Source of the DNA: Chrysogorgia sp. JL179-B06
Lineage: Eukaryota; Cnidaria; Anthozoa; Scleralcyonacea; Chrysogorgiidae
Direction of reading: 5' to 3'
DNA: 64,000 bases
NCBI GenBank assembly: GCA_035772405.1
Contig: JAYKKM010000175.1
Span: forward strand, 617,501-681,500
The notes beneath the pieces were generated by a model that saw only the letters and a list, made by a program, of their open reading frames with translations, did no database searches and was not told where the DNA came from. Shown here one piece after another: positions 60,353 through 64,000 of the stretch. Made by a program: the position numbers and the translations under genes. Each line of letters begins with the position of its first letter. Position 1 is the first letter of the stretch.

Positions 60353-60520
60353 TTATAATTTTTCTAAGTCAAATGTGTTTGAGATCTTGAACAGTTCTTC
60401 GCACTGTTTTCCGAGTTTATTCCTCATAGGAATTGTGTACACTAAAGCGAGATAAGCCATAATACGGCCAAAATTATTAGGGTTCATCTCTTTGTATAGA
60501 TGCAGTGAAAACACAGGTTC
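60353..60520 (-). pseudogene. Repeated coding-like fragment with FGRI motif, right arm
   Basis: Mirror image of 56320-56481, same reading. Confidence 0.35.
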
Positions 60521-60561
60521 ATTCGAAAGAAGATATAGGTTCAGTCGAACGCTTAGGCAAT

Positions 60562-60914
60562 CGCACGGCAATCGGTGAAGATATTCCAAATATATAATTA
60601 AATTTAGGGTTCTGAAGGTGGAATAGGGCTAGTTCTTAACGCTAATTTCTTCACAGAGAGAACCGCCTAAGTATACGATGGGGGCCCAAAGGTACACGAG
60701 ACTAGGGTTAGGGAACGCAAAGGTGAAAGAGGCTTAGAGGTAATTACTTTCGTCCCTCACATGTCCCTCACACGGAATATTTAATGAAAAGGCATGCTAT
60801 GCGTTCGTCACGCTAACAATACTAATTACTTTTTGTACGTAACGCTCTTTGTTCTGCCTATTGTTCTATTGAAATACTAATGAGGCGGCATCCTTTGGTC
60901 CCTGGATGGGGGGG
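60562..60914. other. No gene seen
   Basis: Unique sequence between the inverted repeat and the truncated BEL/Pao element. It contains GTTAGGG-type repeats and a G9 run at about 60908-60916. Confidence 0.4.
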
Positions 60915-61514
60915 GGGTTACCTACTTAGACATCTGGTTCTCTCCTCGTCTCCATGTTTCTCCACAGGTATCGGTGTATATGCTGATCTCTCTCAGGAAT
61001 TAGGATGCGATGGTACATCTTTGATATGTCAGCACTGATTGCCACTTCGTTTTCCCGAAATCGTAAAATGACTCCGAACAGGTTGTTCATTTAGGCGATG
61101 CCCTTGATAGGATGCTGACGAGTTGAAAACAATGCGGATGGGCGTGCTTTTCTTCTCTGGTTTGACTATCTCGTGGTGGGATATGTAATGAACAGGTCCC
61201 TTGTATGACTTTAACTTTTCCTCTGACAATTTCCGAGAGAAGTTCATCTCACTCATTTCCATCATTTGCTTATCATATGGAGAGGTACATGTATGCTCGG
61301 GATTTCTACTCAATCGATGCTCAGTTGCTTCCAGTTTCTTCTCTGCTTGACTTCTGTTGTCAGGTAACGCTGTTGGAGTCTTTTTCCACGGATATGGGAT
61401 TAACAATTGGTTGCCAATCCTTTCGCAGGACTCCTCAATAATCTCAGCTTCTCGAGCTTCAATCAGGCTTAACTTGTCGTTTTCACATGAACCTGGCGTC
61501 ACTCTGTGTTCCAA
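60915..61514 (-). pseudogene. BEL/Pao RT, N-terminal part
   Basis: Open from 61514. The region has the pre-RT sequence with HYISHHEIVKPEKKSTPIRI and IVFNSSASYQGHRLNEQ, then a frame change near 61070 followed by an ADISKMYHRI-like segment (motif A region) that ends at about 60915. Truncated. Confidence 0.8.
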
Positions 61515-62194
61515 ATATCAATCGTCATATCAATCGGTGTTGAAGTCTTGATGTGAAATACTTGACTGACTTGTTCAATACTTCCAGATGTTGCACCAAA
61601 AACGACCCAACCTAAAGGTGAATGTCTGGCGATGAGATTATCAGCTTCTCTGGTTTCACCAACGTGAAGCGTAGGATGGTCAATTCCTACCAGAAGATCA
61701 ACAGGACCATTTCTTCTCCGCATATTTTCCTTTGCAAGACCAAAGACTCTGGCAAATTCGGTGAGCTTTATCTTAGCGATAGTACTGCTTATGCACGGGA
61801 TTCCCACTGCTGTAACTGTATGGATCACTTGGTTTTTGGGGGACCGAATCCGAACTCGGTACATCTTGGTTACCATCTCCTCTTCTTCTCCTCCAACTTT
61901 CGCACTAGTTATGGCGATGGTTTTACCTTTGAGACCAAGTTCCTCAGCGACTGATGATCGTATCAAACTGACTTGAGCACCGGTATCTAGGAGCAAGTTC
62001 GCTTGCTTCTTAACTTCCTGTGATCCCAGGATATCTGCTAGAACAGTTGGTAACATTGTCCCTCCATTAGTTGTAACCGACGATACAGGTACGACGGGTG
62101 TTTCAGTGACGTGTGGCAATGGATTATGATAATACTTGCAAATCTCCATTGACTTTCTCACTGCATTGGCGCCTGCGGGAACAGGTAGATACAT
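61499..62194 (-). pseudogene. BEL/Pao aspartic protease region
   Basis: 231 codons. LLLDTGAQVSLIRSS is the aspartic protease active-site motif (D-T-G-A) at about residues 69-83; downstream VDLLVGIDHPTLH and GWVVFGATSG are typical of the peptidase A17 region of BEL/Pao. Frame overlaps both neighbours, so gag-pol reading needs shifts here. Confidence 0.85.
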
Positions 62195-62927
62195 TGTGGT
62201 TTCGACCAGCTCGCTTTAAACAACCAAAGCACGCATGATTCTCTTTGACAAGTTTGAGGTGGTCGCTTGCATTCACTGCAGTAAACTTCTGGCATTGGTC
62301 GGTCCAGTGAGAAGATGTCTTGCAAGCCAACACTTGTGGTTCTCCTTCCCTTTCCGTTATGTTGTTGACGTTGTTCTTAGGAGACTGCCCTGAGCTTCTC
62401 AACGGTGCTATTGCTCTCATTCGCGCTTTCATCTCGCTTGACATCCACGAAATCAACGTCTCCAAGGTTGCTTCGTTCTTTGTGCTTTCTAGGTAACGTG
62501 ACCAAACTTTGCGGTCGTCAGAATACATTTTATGCTCGATGATAGCCAACATATGATTGTTATTCATATCGTTCTCACGTCCAACTTCCTTGAGTGTGTT
62601 GTAACTGCGTCTCACGAGACGAACGAGGTCGCAGAAACGGGCATCTTCTCCATCTTTAATAGGCTTGAATCGAGAGATGTCTTGTGTAATTATGTCTGCC
62701 ACGAAGCGCGGATCTCCGTAAACTGAGTCAAGGTATTCCCAAGCGGCGTCGTAGTCTTGCCCAATTCCCTTGATCATTTCCAGTGCTTTACCTCGCAAGC
62801 TCCCTCTTAGAATGGTTATCGCATCGCGTTTACTATATCTTTCTTCAACCAGGTGCTTGAAGTCGGCCTTGAAAATTGTGAATTCTCTCACATCACCTGA
62901 GAATTTTGGCATTTTTGGTTTCTCCAT
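62124..62927 (-). CDS. BEL/Pao gag (DUF1759 domain and zinc knuckle)
   Basis: 267 codons open. PKFSGDVREFTIFKADFKHL near the N-terminus and YLDSVYGDPRFVADIITQDI mark the DUF1759 capsid-type region; CFGCLKRAGRNHNVSTC near 235-252 is a zinc knuckle. Forms the particle core and binds RNA. The ATG at 62927 is internal to the original gag. Confidence 0.85.
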   Translation of the reverse strand: MEKPKMPKFSGDVREFTIFKADFKHLVEERYSKRDAITILRGSLRGKALEMIKGIGQDYDAAWEYLDSVYGDPRFVADIITQDISRFKPIKDGEDARFCDLVRLVRRSYNTLKEVGRENDMNNNHMLAIIEHKMYSDDRKVWSRYLESTKNEATLETLISWMSSEMKARMRAIAPLRSSGQSPKNNVNNITEREGEPQVLACKTSSHWTDQCQKFTAVNASDHLKLVKENHACFGCLKRAGRNHNVSTCSRRRQCSEKVNGDLQVLS

Positions 62928-62929
62928 AC

Positions 62930-63492
62930 GAAAAAGACTGTGACCATTGTTAACGGTTGTTGTGACTGCTCCTACGTTTTCAGTTGCGCCGAACGAGTTG
63001 TCACTAGATGTTTTGGTGCTCTGATCGTTTTCTTAATTCTGGCCCTGTTTTCAGCGGTGTCTTATTTCGTTGTACACTGGTTACAGCGTTTCCGGTTTTG
63101 GCGGTGTTGTTCGTTTGGTTTAATTCCAAATCTTCGGTGGGTTTAGTTGAGCTGTCGTTTGCGTCTTGTTTTTCTTTCAAAATGGTATATTGCTTTAAGT
63201 AATCCTCTGTGTCTATCTTGAAGCGGAGAAAGGTTTCCTGACAGTCCTCAAGCCACCTTTCCTCTGTTTCAAACAGTTGGTCATCTTCGATGAGTATTGT
63301 CACATCTTCGTGCTTCGAGACAAATGCTAATTCGTAAAGGTCAAGTGATTTATTTACCTCCTCAGTCGACCGGTTTCCTTATATCTGAACATGAGTTATG
63401 ACCTTACCAAGACGTGTAAGCGCTGCTTTACCGTTCCTTCTTTTCATTTTAGCCTTCTTGAGTGCTTCAGCCTTGGCATCAGACTCCGACAT
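62930..63492 (-). pseudogene. BEL/Pao gag N-terminal part
   Basis: Starts at an ATG at 63492 (MSESDAKAEALKKAKMKRRN), is interrupted by a stop near 63380, and continues with TEERWLEDCQETFLRFK (63004-63303). Fits the helical N-terminus of BEL/Pao gag. Confidence 0.65.
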
Positions 63493-64000
63493 AATGAATG
63501 TTTACGATCCGTCTCGAATTCCTTCGAAAGCGTGGTTAGCAAGAAATCGAATAGTGTTTCGTCATAACTGAGACAACAGGAATACAGGATAGCAGTGACA
63601 GAAGAACTCGCAAATCGTATAAATTTAACATTGAATTTATTAATAGTATTCGATCTAAGAAATCAAAATAATATATACAGATGTAAATAAAGCAATCGAT
63701 AATTATAAAGAAAATTTACATAATAAGAAATACGTATATAGCCAATCTACTTACTTCTGTGGCGAGATTCTTAAACAGTTTCAATAAATCTTCATAAATC
63801 GGGTGAGCAGTAACTTAAACTTAACTTCTCAACTTAAATTCAACCTAATACGAGTAAATACTAAAACGTTTTCTTGACACGTGATGATGAGTCTGACGTC
63901 ACTAAGTTCGCTAAATAACATCGTTCAAAAGTACCTAAACAGCGACAATAATGGCTCGAGCGAGACAAAGATTGTCCTTCTTTTGAATACAGACTATGAC
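63493..64000. other. No gene seen; possible 5' LTR or leader of BEL/Pao
   Basis: AT-rich sequence to the window edge. It is where the LTR/leader of the minus-strand element should lie, but no second LTR is available for comparison, and no primer-binding site was recognised. Confidence 0.35.

Larger units (their letters stand above)
56274..60561. repeat. Large 4.3-kb inverted repeat (foldback)
   Basis: Arms 56274 to about 57495 and about 59345 to 60561 are near-identical in inverted order (ATTGCCTAAGCGTTCGACTG at both ends). Between them lie two inverted microsatellite tracts and a GATC-rich centre. No target duplication is evident. It may be a foldback element or a duplication; an assembly artefact cannot be excluded. 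Confidence 0.85.
60915..63492 (-). mobile_element. BEL/Pao LTR retrotransposon, truncated
   Basis: Minus-strand gag, protease and RT beginning; the rest of the pol gene (RT body, RNase H, integrase) and the 3' LTR are missing beyond about 60915. The 5' LTR should lie to the right (from about 63500) but I cannot delimit it. Confidence 0.85.

Noticed and set aside
63500..64000. 5' LTR of the BEL/Pao element
   Set aside because: Position fits, but without a second LTR or primer-binding site the limits cannot be supported.

Overview
The window is repeat-rich animal DNA, most likely from a cnidarian (probably an anthozoan). The evidence is: eukaryotic tRNA-Leu genes with a long variable arm, splice-site-bounded candidate exons, many classes of animal mobile element (Penelope-like, RTE-like LINE, DIRS-like, BEL/Pao, CACTA-like, Mutator-like, TTAA-flanked MITEs), and a Polinton whose capsid and accessory proteins look like those I associate with cnidarian genomes. 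The host assignment is an inference. Almost every long open frame belongs to a mobile element; host coding sequence is limited to a few candidate exons.

Layout. 1-6860: three pieces of one Penelope-like element (two head-to-tail on the minus strand, one inverted on the plus strand), the last split by a 1.95-kb insertion flanked by TTAA. 6864-8018: a (TA)n tract and an array of four units of about 276 bp, each with a tRNA-Ala(AGC)-like sequence. 8019-27270: a complete Polinton/Maverick (adintovirus-like) element of 19,252 bp with a 6-bp target duplication (TTTCCA), 459-bp inverted repeats and only intact genes. 27271-27684: the remainder of the interrupted tRNA-like unit and a 340-bp (TA)n tract. 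27810-29067: a tandem cluster of five tRNA-Leu genes or relics with AAG, CAG and UAG anticodons. 30225-34250: a frameshifted RTE-like LINE with a 2A-like motif. 34735-39900: one candidate host exon, a SINE and three foldback or TIR elements. 39971-51160: a decayed DIRS-like element (gag, RT/RNase H, tyrosine recombinase) split by a 7.3-kb CACTA-like element (41641-48951). 51211-52393: a small TIR-bounded element with Crypton-like coding remains. 52600-55172: a second decayed DIRS-like element. 55173-56262: the end of a second Polinton. 56274-60561: a 4.3-kb inverted repeat with a TTATCC/TTATCT microsatellite core. 60915-63492: a truncated BEL/Pao retrotransposon. 63493-64000: no gene seen.

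The Polinton is the main find. Its genes lie in four blocks. Minus 8629-13856: protein-primed DNA polymerase B, a zinc-ribbon protein that may be a late transcription factor, and three small membrane proteins. Plus 13987-15271: a zinc-finger protein and a thymidine kinase. Minus 15514-19120: a BRO-N/nuclease/zinc-finger fusion, an Arg-rich 46-residue ORF, an acylation-signal protein, a fibre-like protein and a C-terminally anchored 505-residue-class protein. Plus 19156-26515: two paralogous penton-like proteins, a chromodomain integrase, two paralogous membrane-anchored coiled-coil proteins, the major capsid protein, the packaging ATPase and a terminal protein. Replication, integration, capsid and packaging modules are all present; I do not see a maturation protease.

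Unusual features of this Polinton are the thymidine kinase, the BRO-nuclease fusion, an identical N-terminal peptide on the fibre-like and penton-like proteins, an identical C-terminal peptide on the polymerase and the last gene, hairpin-forming termini that keep pairing through compensatory changes in the second copy, and a duplication whose breakpoint lies inside the integrase gene. Some usual ATG starts were chosen over upstream GTG/TTG codons, because these are eukaryotic-type genes.
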